This document shows, piece by piece, positions 21,195 to 31,990 of a DNA stretch of 64,000 nt. Numbering within the stretch: position 1 is the first letter of the stretch; each line of letters starts with the position of its first letter. Made by a program: the position numbers and the translations under genes. The notes beneath the pieces are model-generated. The model saw nothing but the letters and a program-made list of their open reading frames with translations, did no database searches and was not told the DNA's origin. The DNA lies in NCBI GenBank assembly GCA_905147135.1, contig LR990049.1, positions 18,989,428 to 19,053,427 on the forward strand, in the 5' to 3' direction. Source of the DNA: Blastobasis lacticolella (taxonomy: Eukaryota; Arthropoda; Insecta; Lepidoptera; Blastobasidae).

Positions 21195-21950
21195 ATAAAT
21201 CATTTAAGCATTTTACGTACGGCGACCCGCATAATCCGTGCCCGAAAAGCCGATTTGCCAGAGCCTCGTATGCCACTAAGAAGAGCAGACTATTGTAGAA
21301 CCCAATTCTATCGTCTTGCCACATGAACACCCCACTACTTTAACGACCAGTCTGAAGTAGTTCTTAGTGATAGTCGGTCTCCGAGGAGGCGGATAGCGGA
21401 TACACGTCACATCACTACCTCTTTGTTACCTTGTTACCCAAATTCGTGCGGTATTCTTAATATAAAAATATATTCTTTTGTCTTCGCTTACCGCCATGCA
21501 TTTCATTGTGCCAGTTGTATAAATGTAAATGTTAGCGGAATATCTTGGCTTTCGAATAAAGAATGAAATATAGGGCTTTGAAGACACCAAAGAGGATTAT
21601 TTGGCGCAAGTATTCTATGATTAGGTTGGATTAATCCGGAGTTGGGACCTTTTGTTGTATACAGCTCCGCTAAGAGCGGGAGGATGGGGAATCAAGTAAA
21701 CGTGTTTTAGATTGTTGTTTTATAGGCGTGGTGGTGGATAAGGCAAAAGTGAATATCCCATTAAGTTTAGGCGTGTACTTAGTAAGATTCAGTATAGAAC
21801 ATTTTTTGTTCTATGCAAAACCTTACACACATACACATTCACGCCCGCATCCCATAGGGGTATCGAGTGCCATAAGCAATTCATTAATGTAATAAACGAA
21901 TAATGAAGATGATTGGTATAGTATATCGAATAGTAGTCGCGGATTAGTTT
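21195..21950. other. No gene recognised
   Basis: 21500-21575 ends GAATAAAGAATGAAAT and could be a retroposon 3' end. 21825-21870 resembles R4 (CCCGCATCCCATAGGGGTAT). The rest is unassigned. Confidence 0.45.
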
Positions 21951-22335
21951 TAGAGGCTCGCCTGTACTGGTACGGTGACCTGCTACGTAAGCCGGATATA
22001 CGTGATAAATCTGCCGGTATCTCCCGAAGGACGCGATGGATTGCTATAGATGAGTCGGCTGCTTATGAGCGAGAATACCAGAGACCGGGCGAAGTAGAAT
22101 GTATTGTGACACACGTAAAGAGAGACTGCTTATGGACAACTGGAGTTATGGGTGTCAAGAATTGCGCATGCTCAAAAAGAATCACCAGCAAGTAAGCGTG
22201 CGCTTAACCCGTGATTAGGTCTGAAGCGGTCCGTATAACTGAGAGGTCGATAGGATCCCGGGCGAAGTTTAGTAGGAGAGTAGGAAAGCGGACCCTGGCC
22301 GAAGTCCTGCAATTGAAATGATAATGATGAGTAGG
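21950..22335 (+). mobile_element. LINE-3-like C-terminal fragment
   Basis: EARLYWYGDLLRKPD is the usual RLxWYGHVxRxP motif of this LINE group. Further on are GRKADPGRSP-like sequence around 22290 and an ending AAATGATAATGATGA. Several frameshifts. A different subfamily from 20695. Confidence 0.6.
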
Positions 22336-22574
22336 TATTTTTCTTAAGTAGGAGTTTATTACTTTATTAAGATATTTTCAGAGCCTATTAATAGTTGATC
22401 AACTTATAAAATGTAGTTTGAGCAGCAAACAGTTCATACAAATACTATAGAAAGATGTTGAAGCTAGAAACCCTTCATTCTGAGCACCTTATTTTTTGTA
22501 CTGCTGAGCGTCTAATCTTCGAATCTCTGTCCTCTCAGATACTCCTTGAAAGAAATCACTAGGGGTAAGTACGG

Positions 22575-22660
22575 GAAGGAGGATAGGAAGAGGTGGCGAT
22601 CTTTGATGTCGGAGGATCCACTTTGGGTCGCTGAGCCACCGCACTAAGTAAGTAAGGTCG
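22575..22660 (+). mobile_element. LINE-2 3' scrap
   Basis: GGCGATCTTTGATGTCGGAG, then CCACTTTGGGTCGCTGAGCC and TAAGTAAGTAAGG: the same end as 710-795, with a small deletion. Confidence 0.65.
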
Positions 22661-22724
22661 AATGAAGATGGAAGTTGCTCAAGAATCTCGAGGCCAGCAT
22701 TTCGAATTGAAGCCACAGCAACGG

Positions 22725-22795
22725 CGGACTTCTCCTGGGGCCCTATTATTGAAACCGCTCGCGTCCACGCTAGCCAAAGCCAGCGAAATTCCATA
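22725..22795. mobile_element. One end of the GGGCCCTATT MITE family
   Basis: GGGGCCCTATTATTGAAACC and GCTCGCGTCCACGC match the left end of the MITE at 52167-52362; a third end is at 62370-62410. The partner end is not found here. Confidence 0.5.
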
Positions 22796-23415
22796 TTTGT
22801 GGTAAATTTCTAGATATAGCAAGAAGGCGAGCGGTTGCTTTGATGCGGGCGATTTAAAAAATAAAGCCCCTGATTCCTTTTTGTGCATCGGTAAACATTC
22901 CGGGGACCCAGCGTGCGGATCTTTTTCCATAGTCAAGCGTTCGTGTAAAATGGTATGCACACTACCAGTCGAAATCGTTTTTTTTCGACGCTCTGCGAAA
23001 ACAATTTCATCGAGTTTTTAAACAATTTCTTCTGGCACTACCATTGTTGGACTCCTGAGCGAGGGTAATCTTTGGAGGACATTCTTCCACGTTTAAATTC
23101 AGCGCACGAACTGCAACTGTAGAATACGCTGGAGTATTTGCTCTTAAAGTATCATGTAAGTCTTGATTAACTACTTCGGTAGTGAAACTTTTTAAGCACA
23201 GGTACTTAATAACTGCGCGCAAGTACTAAGGTTCGCAAGTTTTCAAGTTTTCAAAACCCGCTATGATTACAAAGACTGAAAACAAAGGACTTCCATTTAA
23301 AGAAAATACAAAATATATTCAAATTCTCTCCTTTTCATAAGTCTCATCAATAGTCCAGCGCTACCAGCCAGCATTAACATTTTTATTATTTTAAAGAGTT
23401 TGTCCTCATTCTCAC
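22795..23415. other. No gene recognised
   Basis: Frames at 22489-22960 and 23007-23222 on the minus strand show no recognisable domain. Nothing repetitive seen. Confidence 0.4.
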
Positions 23416-23416
23416 T

Positions 23417-23466
23417 AGTTAGAATATTATAATATTAAGAATTTTAGAATATTATAATATTCTAAC
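23417..23466. repeat. AT palindrome, 50 bp
   Basis: GTTAGAATATTATAATATTA is inverted as TAATATTATAATATTCTAAC-like sequence around a short AGAATTTT centre. Could form a cruciform or be a recombination-generated inversion. Confidence 0.8.
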
Positions 23467-23484
23467 TAAATTAGTTTTTTTTGT

Positions 23485-23645
23485 ACGTAATATGGCAAAC
23501 AAACAAGAAAGCGGGCCACCTCATGGAAAGTGGTCACCGCCGCCAATAGACATCAGCAACACCAAGGGATCTATTAATGCGTTGCCCGCCTCTAAACTTA
23601 AAGAGACCTCTAATATACCTCTTAACCGATCCCATGTTATAGGCC
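23485..23645 (-). mobile_element. LINE-4b 3' end with C-terminal coding
   Basis: The minus strand encodes YNMGSVKRYIRGLFKFRGGQ and then the shared 3' sequence (TGGTGACCACTTTCCATGAG, GCCCGCTTTCTTGTTTGTTT). Links the non-coding LINE-4b copies to a coding LINE end. Confidence 0.7.
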
Positions 23646-23649
23646 AAAG

Positions 23650-24605
23650 GAAACACTGCGGCTAGGAGTTATTATAAAATTATAATGTATTCCCTCGTAG
23701 TTTAATTTGTCTATCATCTTCGCATACGGACAACCCAATAACTTATACTTTAGGTAAACTAATAACCGTAATAGAATCAGCAAACATAATCCACTTTGAG
23801 CGAAAAATGCTAAAGCCGGTCGAAGGCTGGCCCCAATTAGCTGAATGTTCAATATTTTAGAGTACCTACCTCCCCACCTGGGTATAATCAATGGGCTCAC
23901 AGAGCAAGCTACGACGGCGAAGTCACTTTTCATTCTGTCAGTCTCATGAAAATTAAGAAATTTTGTTTAATTGATGGAGGTTTCGTTTAGGTGCAGAGGA
24001 CAGCTATGCCTACACAATATAATATATCTTGGCGTTTATGTCCCGGTTGTGCTCTCGGGCACGAAGGCCCGGGGTCCGCCTTGACTATGATTCAGGATTG
24101 GGCAAATCGGATAATAACGTATAATTATTATCGTATAATTACGTATTACAAAAATTTTTCAGACAACTTTTCTTAATACTCATCTAGCATCCGACCGTGA
24201 GTCGTGGAAGATTGAAAGGGAGGCCTTTGCCCTGCAGTAGGACAGAAATGGCTAAAAATAAATACATTTTTTTATTTATTATATTATCTTGCATGAATTG
24301 TAGATGTTAGGGACGACAGTTACCGTTTACCATCAATGGGATAAATTGTCTGCTTGTTTGTCACTGAGTAGAATGAAAAAATATTGTAACACCGTTTGGC
24401 TGTACTCTGTGGATAGTATTTCAAAAATTCCGTAGTTCGATTTTTCGCCGGCACCGTCTAGTCTTTGCAGTAGGCTTTTTAACAGTTCGCCCCATGATAT
24501 TGCAGTGAAATATGCAGCAGAATGTAACCTACATTTTATGGCATTCACTTTGTAATTAAACACGAGTCTTATAATCTCGTACAGTTGCAATTTATTTTCT
24601 TGTTT
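23650..24605. other. Scraps: SINE-A, RTE end, LINE-4c
   Basis: 24029-24120 is a minus-strand SINE-A 3' piece (ATATCTTGGCGTTTATGTCC). 24195-24250 ends GGGAGGCCTTTGCCCTGCAG like an RTE 3' end. 24305-24350 resembles LINE-4c. Flanking parts have no assignment. Confidence 0.55.
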
Positions 24606-24609
24606 TTGT

Positions 24610-24874
24610 AATAAACTTTATGGTAATACATTTACGTATCATCTGTTTAAACTGACTTGTCTTATTTGGTGAACAAACAATGCCCAAAATCACGACTTGC
24701 CGTATCAATCACGCTACGTACATTGTTTATAAAAGTCGAGAATTATATAAGAATCACATAGAATTTGAATTTCAACGAATACTGCTGCACATTATCCATT
24801 TAAACACATAATTTCCTTAACCAAATAAGACAAGTCAGTTTAAACAGATCATAGGTACTAACATAAAGTTTATT
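24610..24874. mobile_element. MITE, 265 bp
   Basis: Left AATAAACTTTATG and, further in, ATCTGTTTAAACTGACTTGT plus CTTATTTGGT are repeated in inverse order on the right. Inverted ends of about 60 bp with one small indel. No coding. Target duplication unclear. Confidence 0.75.
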
Positions 24875-24896
24875 CGTAGACGTTCATTTTGACGGA

Positions 24897-25140
24897 TGTA
24901 GTGCCGTGTGGTGTTCGGCAGAGAAAAGCACCAACCCCTTATACTGGTGGATGTCGTACAATGCAACTAATGTTTTCGAGAATGAAGTTCTGGAGTCTCC
25001 GTAGGCTGCAAATGAGCAGTAGCGTTCTCCGTTTATATATTTACAACACTGCGATCTCCAACCCGCCTGCCGAGCGTGGTAGAGATAGGACAAGAGGTCC
25101 TAAGTCCAGCAGTGGATTGTTATGGGCTTTGATGATGATA
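24897..25140 (+). repeat. R3 dispersed repeat
   Basis: GTGCCGTGTGGTGTTCGGCA, GCACCAACCCCTTATACT and GCAGTGGATTGTTATGGGCT. Same order at 36335-36595 (plus) and 34128-34385 (minus). About 250 bp; probably the 3' part of a non-LTR element. Confidence 0.75.
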
Positions 25141-25990
25141 GTGCCGAACCTTTCTAGTATTGTCTGTTAGAATCTTGTGCGGTCGCACGTACTGTTAGAC
25201 CTCATATTAACCTTTAAGAATAGGGATGTTGATCTTTCATTGGATGAAAATGTCCACCTGGCTAGTTTTATGTACAGCGACTGTTTTAATTTCGCTGTTG
25301 TTAGCGTTTATGTGCGCGTGTGTGGTTATGTATCTTTTTCACACACATTCTCGTACATTGTGAGCATGTGGGCACATCGTTCGTATTACTATCAAATTGT
25401 GTCATATCTGTACACCCCTCAAAGTCTGGTCATTGGATTAAACCAAAGTCCTCCACTCCGGTTTTACAGAGGTTTTAATTTATTTAAAAATACATCCCAT
25501 GACCATGCAGAAAGTGGTTCTATGCCGCATTCCTGGGTCCTAAATTATCTTTCGCATATTACAACACAAAGAAATTGGACACAGAGGCACAACATAAACA
25601 CCCAAAGAACAAACAATTCAAAAGACAATCGCGGATGAAAATGCAAACAAAAATATAAACTCGACCAACGTGGCCGCTCAAAAAAGACGTAAACCGTTGA
25701 TAACACAGTTGAATTAGCAACATTTTTAAGCACACAGAGAAAAATGGATCCGCCGACATTTATTTAATTACAGAGTGAGAAAAAATACAGGGCCCAGGGA
25801 AATACGGTTCAGGTAATTATCATCACGGCTCTGCGGCTGTTATGGAATAATTATTCTGTCTGCTTAGGGAGTAAACAGATACGTTTAGGAGCCGCCGGCG
25901 CTTATAACAAGGTGGGTTTTCCACGAAATTCGTTGCCAGTCCATATTAATCTCAGCCTACACAGAATAACAAGCTACAGATAGATAGGTA
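25140..25990. other. Longest non-transposon frame, not supported as a gene
   Basis: A 153-codon frame at 25177-25638 (plus) lacks an ATG at its start, has no recognisable domain and no clear splice signals; its second half is polar and repetitive in composition. I do not call it. 25850-25920 has a small GC-rich patch with TTATGGAATAATTATT. Confidence 0.4.
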
Positions 25991-26040
25991 GAGCGTCGGT
26001 GGCTGGGCTCGACTTCTAAGGGCGAGAGGTAACGAGTATC
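25990..26040 (+). mobile_element. SINE-A head scrap
   Basis: GAGCGTCGGTGGCTGGGCTC then AGGTAACGAGTA resembles only the A-box end of the SINE-A head. The body is absent. Confidence 0.45.
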
Positions 26041-26094
26041 GATGTTGCTTTAACCTAACCTAGTACGATCATAGAACAATGATTCGGCCGACAT

Positions 26095-26375
26095 CTGGTA
26101 GTAAGTTTTTCAAGAGAGGGTTTTTCATAGCGGGGTATCCTGTTCGAAATTGAGCTGTCTGACTGAGGAAGTACCTTCACATTACAAAATACCGAAGCAA
26201 AACATTACTATTATGTTACTGCCGGTGTGTAAAGTCTGTAGTGCTCCGTGGGGTGGAGAACCGTGGCTTTAGCATTGAGGGGCCTAGCATTTACTTATTT
26301 GCTGCCAGACTAATGTGTCCCGGCATTTGAGACGTTGGCAACGCATTGGAGACCCCTGGTGTTGCTAATGTGTTG
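26095..26375 (+). mobile_element. LINE-4b copy with its 5' block
   Basis: Begins AGCGGGGTATCCTGTTCGAA, GACTGAGGAAGTACCTTC, then TACTGCCGGTGTGTAAAGTC, CGTGGGGTGGAGAACCGTGG and GTGTTGCTAATG. The 5' block also occurs at 63905-64000, so the family is longer than its common 3' fragment. Confidence 0.7.
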
Positions 26376-26660
26376 CTGCGTTCCATCGCATTCCGCGTAC
26401 CGGTTACGACATTGTTGAAATGAAAGTTGAAATTTTCTTTTATTATAGCAAGCTTTTATCGTGCGTTATCTATGATGATCAGTCAGAGTATTTGTCAAGA
26501 CTAATCAAACGAGCCCAAACTCGATGGGTTAACCATACGTAGTTTAAGATATCCTATGGCCACCTACCGTCCCCATAATCAAATAAACTCGTCAGCAAAC
26601 TTACTCACGAGTGTGCAAAATTTCATCTCAATCGGAAACCGTAACTTGCATTTTATTATT
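26375..26660. other. No gene recognised
   Basis: AT-rich, no repeats recognised. Confidence 0.4.
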
Positions 26661-26830
26661 CTCATTTTTTACATTCACCGCCGCAACCCCGCGGAATTTA
26701 TTTGTTGCACAAACAGCATCGCGCTAAGCCTCCCCTAATTATGGTCCCGGGGGATCCGCGGGCAATTATGAAATAATTGCCGTCAGCTTAGGCGGGGGTC
26801 CCTTGGGCGGGCTGCTGAAAGAGATTTGCT
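26660..26830. other. GC-rich island with TAATTA words
   Basis: Much richer in GC than its surroundings, with CCCCTAATTATGGTCCCGGG and AATTATGAAATAATTGCCG. No coding potential seen. Candidate conserved non-coding or regulatory sequence, by composition only. Confidence 0.3.
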
Positions 26831-26834
26831 ACTG

Positions 26835-27012
26835 GAATTATCTCGCAGAAATAATATTATAGTGTGTCTATTACAAAAATACTGTTAGAGCCTTGAAGGT
26901 TGGCATTAGTATTAGAATCGATGACGAGGTTAACTGAAATTATCTCGCAAAAATAATATAGTGTGTAATAAAAGCACTGTTAGATCCTTGAAGGTATAGG
27001 CATTAGTATTGT
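26835..27012 (+). repeat. Tandem duplication of about 100 bp
   Basis: GAATTATCTCGCAGAAATAA...CCTTGAAGGTTGGCATTAGT is repeated about 100 bp later with small differences (26935-27012). The SINE-A at 27005 starts within the second unit. Confidence 0.75.
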
Positions 27013-27320
27013 GACTCGTAGGCATCGGGTTCGAACCACTTGCCGCCATTGTACCCATGACTCTTTTCTCAGTTGTGTGACACTAACCAATGCTCTTAAC
27101 ATAAAGGGAAATATCGTAATGAAACCTGCAAATTCAGGCAACTGAATTTGTAACCATGATCCAATATGGTCAAGTTCCCTTGGCAGCAGGGTCACGGAGG
27201 TCTGATGGCAGTCGCTCCTATGTAATAACCTGATCGCCAAATCCTGGATCATGGCGAAGGCGGACCCCGGGCCCTCGTTCTCGAGAGCACAACCGGGACA
27301 TTAACGCCAAGATGATGATG
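27005..27320 (+). mobile_element. SINE-A, nearly complete
   Basis: GACTCGTAGGCATCGGGTTC carries the B box, followed by the full body and the ending GGGACATTAACGCCAAGATG plus ATGATG. A second, 5'-truncated copy follows at once (27325-27450), so two SINE-A units lie in tandem. Confidence 0.8.
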
Positions 27321-27324
27321 ATCG

Positions 27325-27450
27325 TGATGAAACATACACATTCAGGCGACTAAATGTGTAACCTTGATGCAAACTGTTGACAGGGTCGTGTAGGCCAGAT
27401 GCTAGTTTCACCGCTCTAACGACCTGATCTGTCAAATGTGAAAACGTATC
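27325..27450 (+). mobile_element. Second SINE-A, partial
   Basis: GTGATGAAACATACACATTC, GCGACTAAATGTGTAACC and CCTGATCTGTCAAAT match the middle of SINE-A in the same orientation as the preceding copy. Confidence 0.65.
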
Positions 27451-27815
27451 AGACATTCGCCAGACAGATAAGGTTTCGCATACAGATGAATCACTACCTA
27501 GAACTGGACCTAGGTACCTCCTAATCTGCACTTACGGTAAACGAAGTCGCAGGCGCCGACTAGTCGCCTACAAGTTACCGAGTAAATAAAGCGACGGCAA
27601 AAAAGGCGATTCAGTGCGCCCGAGGTAACGAACTGTGAGCTCCGGCAATGTTAATACGGGGCTGTAAGCTGGAAAACGCGACACGCGCCCTGGATATATT
27701 TGTTTACTTTGAGAAATAATAAAAGGGCTACATATATCAACGTATTTGTTTTTATGCTACTCAGTAACATATGAGACAGCCTAAGTACGTGATGGAGATG
27801 GGGGATGGATTAATG
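27450..27815. other. No gene recognised
   Basis: 27540-27680 is moderately GC-rich. No coding or repeat assignment. Confidence 0.4.
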
Positions 27816-27817
27816 GG

Positions 27818-27965
27818 ATGGGTGTCTGGATGTTTGTTACTGCTTCACTTAATGACCGGATCGGATTTTGATGAAATTTTATAAACCTTAGGCCTATGTC
27901 CCACAGGTGGAGTAGTCAGAGACTATGGACCGCCACTTTGTACTGTCCTAACCACCATTCTTATC
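27818..27965 (+). repeat. Helitron-like piece joined to R4
   Basis: GTCTGGATGTTTGTTACTGC and GGATTTTGATGAAATTTTAT (Helitron-like) run into GTCCCACAGGTGGAGTAGTC and ACTATGGACCGCCACTT (R4, as at 55785-55885). Confidence 0.5.
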
Positions 27966-28085
27966 ATTCGTCTCCTTTAATTCTTGCCACTTCGGCCCCA
28001 GCTTTTTTATTTTATAGAATCTGAATATTAAACGGCTGTGACAGTTATATCTATGTTATATCTCTGTAATTCTTTATTGTGTGCA

Positions 28086-28295
28086 ATAAATGCTCTCGTG
28101 CACGAAGGGTCTGGGGTCAGCCTTGACCATGATCCTGGGTTTGGCAGATCAGTTAATTACATTGAAGCCATTTCATAGACTCAGAATGGCACACAGAAAT
28201 ACAATGTGGATCCCAAGGGAAGGGAGAGGGAGGGAGAGGGGTCCGGAACGTAATAACTGAGTTTTACACAGATTAAGTTGTGGGAAAAAGCTAGT
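28086..28295. repeat. SINE-A scrap and Helitron-like 3' end
   Basis: 28086-28170 is a minus-strand SINE-A 3' piece (CTTGACCATGATCCTGGGTT). 28195-28295 holds GGAACGTAATAACTGAGTTT and ends GGGAAAAAGCTAG followed by T. Confidence 0.55.
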
Positions 28296-28524
28296 CTTAA
28301 ATAACGTAATTACAAAGAGGAGTACCGCGAAATCCCTTCACCCACATTTTTGACCGGTTTAAAAATGTTTAAGGAATAAAAATAAAAATTCCGCACCTGC
28401 GTTACGTAGAATAAAAAATATGAAAAATAATTGGCGAAGCGTAACAAGCGCTTGAATGGTATTAATTGAATGAATAAATTTAATAACGAATATCCTTTAC
28501 TTTACGGGTATCATGAGCCTTTTT

Positions 28525-28735
28525 ACCACGCACGTGTAAGATGTGGAATGAGCTCCTCCCGATGTCTTTCCTCTGCACTACAACATGGGGTTCTTCAAGA
28601 GGCATGTCTACAGGTACCTCAAAGGCATGCACCGCATCCGCTCCCCTTAGGTTGCAGATGTCCTGGACGACGGTGGACGCTTTCCATCCGGTGGACCGTC
28701 CGTCCGTGTGCCTCCTTAGGTAAAAAATAAATAAA
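28525..28735 (+). mobile_element. LINE-4a 3' end
   Basis: Encodes VRMWNEL..., then after a frame change YNMGFFKRHVYRYLKGMHR and a stop. The 3' sequence GTGGACGCTTTCCATCCGGT leads into GTGCCTCCTTAGGTAAAAAA. Same family as 1110-1345. Confidence 0.7.
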
Positions 28736-29195
28736 ATTAATTTGTTACACGATATGAAACACAATCAATAACATTATAATTTGTTTGCACAAACACTCTT
28801 TGAAGCCGTGTAGCGTCCGATAGAGTAGAAAGTATAGTTCGTGCCAAATTGATTGGCAATAGCTTGCCTTGATCTGTCGGTCAACTACTAGACCTAGCAC
28901 AGTACAAAGTCGTGTGATGATGTGATAACATCAGTTATGACAGTGAGTGGCAGTTGACGCTTTGTGTTGTGCATAATATGTATTCATGATGGAACTCCAT
29001 TATATTATAGATTACAACACTTTTATATACGAGTTCCACTTAATAGATTACATTTATAAACTTTTCATTAATTGCGACCGGTTTCGGATATCATCTTCTG
29101 GCAATGGCCAGAAGTATTGTAATATATTAAGTACCTGCATTTCAGTTAAACCTGTTCCTATGACTCCAAGGTTTTCTGGTAGAAAACTCAAATAA
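28735..29195. other. No gene recognised
   Basis: Contains GACCGGTTTCGG at 29078 and the near-palindrome TTCTGGCAATGGCCAGAA at 29095-29112. Otherwise unassigned. Confidence 0.4.
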
Positions 29196-29280
29196 TGAGT
29201 TAAGCTCGCCTTTGTACATCTCTGTTACTGTACTGTACTGTATCAGTATGTCATGTTTGTGTACAATAAAGAATATATTA
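29195..29280 (+). mobile_element. LINE 3' tail
   Basis: CCTTTGTACATCTCTGTTAC, TACTGTACTGTACTG and GTACAATAAAGAATATATT. Resembles the 3' end at 37195-37291, including the AATAAAG signal. Confidence 0.5.
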
Positions 29281-29569
29281 GTCCATTGATTATATATTAT
29301 TATTTATTGTATTTTAAATTGCCAACACATTTTCACATTCTTTTTTCATTTTAGTTAACACAGGAATTTAACACAGTTCCAGTGACCCGTAAACGTCAGA
29401 AAGTGAAACAGACATCACTTACACAGCTGCCTAATTCCAGCTCCTAAATTACCCAACATTACGCCCATCTTAGCTTCTTTGTGCGAAAGGGGGTCAGGAG
29501 CGAACTAGCCGACTCACCTTGTACAGGGTGTGTATCAGTGTAGCTAACAAAAAGAATAAATAAAATCAT

Positions 29570-29945
29570 TTCATAAACTAGTGGATCTGGCGCGACCTTG
29601 TTCGTATGGCATCCTACTCTACCCTACCTTTACACCTACTTTACCAGTAACTACCCTTTTTTTTTGCTATAAACCTTTTTTTTATATAAACCAGTCACCG
29701 CAGAGTATGGACGTTTGCAATACCAGGGTCCTCACCAACGCGTTGCCGACCCCGTAAAAACCTTTTCACCCCTTTCTTGAAGAACTCCATGTTGTACTCT
29801 CCAGGTAAAACCTGTCCAGGTAGTGCACCTTCCTCTTAAATAACTCTATTTATTGATGAAAACCGCATTGAAATCAGTTAAGTAGTTTAAAATATCTAAG
29901 CGTACTTATATATACAGAGGGCGGGTAGCGACTTTGTTTTATACT
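29570..29945 (-). repeat. Helitron-like repeat with nested LINE-4c
   Basis: The outer sequence begins ACTAGTGGATCTGGCGCGAC, complement of an end in CTAGT, and resumes at 29815 with AATAACTCTATTTATTG and TACAGAGGGCGGGTAGCGAC. The LINE-4c end at 29675-29815 splits it. Confidence 0.55.
29675..29815 (-). mobile_element. LINE-4c 3' end
   Basis: The minus frame reads EYNMEFFKKGVKRFLRGRQR then VGEDPGIANVHTL and stop: the conserved C-terminus shared with 38795-38965 and, less well, 62490-62655. Confidence 0.75.
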
Positions 29946-29974
29946 ATGTATGGATGTATGAGATATAGGAAGAT

Positions 29975-30125
29975 CATTAAGAGGTCGAATCAGAAATGAG
30001 GAGATCCGCAATCGGACAAGGCCACCGACATAGCCCGAGGGATAGCCACGCTTAAGTGGCAATGGGCAGCGTACATAGCTCGCAGAACAGATGGACGATG
30101 GGGCAGTAAAGTTCTTAAGTGGTGT
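29975..30125 (+). mobile_element. RTE-1 internal fragment
   Basis: Matches RTE-1 at about 7250-7385: AATGAGGAGATCCGCAA, CACCGACATAGC, TTAAGTGGCAATGGGCAG and GGGGCAGTAAAGTTCT. It lacks the 3' end, unlike the other fragments, so it arose by deletion or recombination. Confidence 0.8.
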
Positions 30126-30685
30126 ATTTGTTCCTACATTACTTTTACTGTTCAACTTAAGACTCATTTTATTAAATTTATTTACTCTTATAAAATAAAG
30201 GAACCTATCTAAGAATTTTACATTCTAAGATATTTTTCTTTATATTGAAAAAACTTATTGTGTCATTAGATGACATTGTTTCGAATGAAAAGTTTAAAAA
30301 ATCTCTTATCTTTTACATATCTTTCGCAAACGCATATTTAACTATTACCTTCAGCCTGTATACTGTTGATAGTACGAAACGCACTGGTATATTAACCTGG
30401 ACTCTATGACAAGGTGTTACAGAGCAAATTGTAATTACACTGTGCCGAAAGGCTTTTATTTGAGGGAAATCCCTGTGAAGAGCTGCATGTGTTGTCCGAT
30501 ACCTAAGTACTAAGGGTGATTTCAGATGATACCAAGGGGTACCGTATGCGTCGTGATAACAAACAGCTTTTACTATGGCACCAAGCCTACAAAAATGTAA
30601 AAAGCAATAAACATTACGAACAATTCAGTTATTATTTATCACTTTTATTCTCTTTAATTAAACCTCACAATTTTTACAATCAATC
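30125..30685. other. No gene recognised
   Basis: AT-rich. Short frame at 30516-30731 has no recognisable domain. Confidence 0.4.
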
Positions 30686-31105
30686 TATGCAAAAAGCACA
30701 ACATTTTTATAAAAACTTGGATTCAAATTAGGGTTAAAAATCAGTCCTTACAAATCCCTAACATATCTTCAAACCGACCTCAACGCCTTCATCCAAGCGA
30801 AATATCTTAAACGCTTATTGACCTAAACCTAAACATATAATGTCCCAACTGCACAACCCCAAGGACCCTGAGGCCTTGTACCTGCAAATGCAAAAAATCA
30901 CAACATTTTCATAAAAAAGTTGCATTTAAATTAAGAATAAAAATCAAACCATAAAAATCCATGATATATCCTCAACCGACCTCGACAGCTAAGGATCTAA
31001 TTCAACCAAGCGAAATGTCTTATTATGTCGTAAACACTTATAGACCTAAGCCTAAACACATTATGTCCTAACTTTGTAATCCCGGGAACCCTGAGGCCTA
31101 ACCGG
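30686..31105 (+). repeat. Tandem duplication, unit about 200 bp
   Basis: Two diverged units (30686-30880 and 30888-31105) share ATGCAAAAA, CACAACATTTT, CAACCGACCTC, CCAAGCGAAAT, GACCTAA, AAACA and GACCCTGAGGCC/AACCCTGAGGCC in the same order. Confidence 0.75.
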
Positions 31106-31905
31106 GTAGGCTAGTCCCGGAGACGTTCAGAAGCCGCCCCAAGACCGGGGGAACTAGCTCCCCTTAAAATATTAAAGTTAACGATCCGCTTTTGTCACCC
31201 AGAGAGTTATGGCCCAACCCCCGACTCCGCTTAATTATTAATTCTCTAATTTCGCAGCGACCTCCCTAAAGTTTGACGCTAAGCGTGATTAACTTGACGA
31301 GTATCTTTTGCAACTTAATGCTTGGGAATATTGTCTTCTCGGCCGCCTCGAGTGTAATTTTAATTCGACTTTTTTGTGGTAATTAGATTTACGTGAGCGG
31401 CCGGCGGTTTGCTTAATTACTACGCTTTAAGACCCAAAATCTTAAAGACGAGGAACTTAAGAAGTCTTGGAAGAAATATGGGAAAATTATTAGCTCACAA
31501 CTCAGACGTTATTACAGGATATCGTTTCGGAACGGCAAAGCTAAAATGGCTCAGTTTTAAAATTTGTACAGGATCATGGACCGTTCATGGAATAGAATGT
31601 GCGGTTTCTAAAATGTTTGACGAGTACCTACCTTATTTCAGTGTAGTAAGAGCGGTATTTGAACTTATATAGCGACCCGTCCCGGCTTCGTAAGGGTGTT
31701 CTCGGGTTTGCTCTACTAAAATATGCATGTATACCTATAATACATAAACCTTTCGGAAGATATTCTCTAAATCATAGTGAAAACTCTTTTTCTTGCTCTT
31801 TTAAATTAAATTATAAGTGCACAGGGATGAAATTTAAAATTTTGATATTGTGTACTAATTTCGTCGTCTAAGACGTTCTCGAACATTAACATACTGTAAA
31901 AATGG
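31105..31905. other. GC-richer island, then unassigned
   Basis: 31110-31410 is less AT-rich and has CCGCTTAATTATTAATTC and a CGGCCGGCGG word; candidate conserved non-coding sequence by composition only. Frames at 31409-31871 have no domain that I know. Confidence 0.35.
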
Positions 31906-31990
31906 GCCACCACCAATGTCATATCCGCCCGGGCTATAAGGCGGCCCTCGTACGTGAGAGTACAACCGGGATATTGACGCCAAGTTGATT
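31905..31990 (+). mobile_element. SINE-A 3' scrap
   Basis: GGCCCTCGTACGTGAGAGTA, CAACCGGGATATTGACGCCA: the terminal 80 bp of SINE-A. Confidence 0.65.

Noticed and set aside
25177..25638. 153-codon plus-strand open frame
   Set aside because: No ATG at the start, no recognisable domain, polar low-complexity second half, no splice context.
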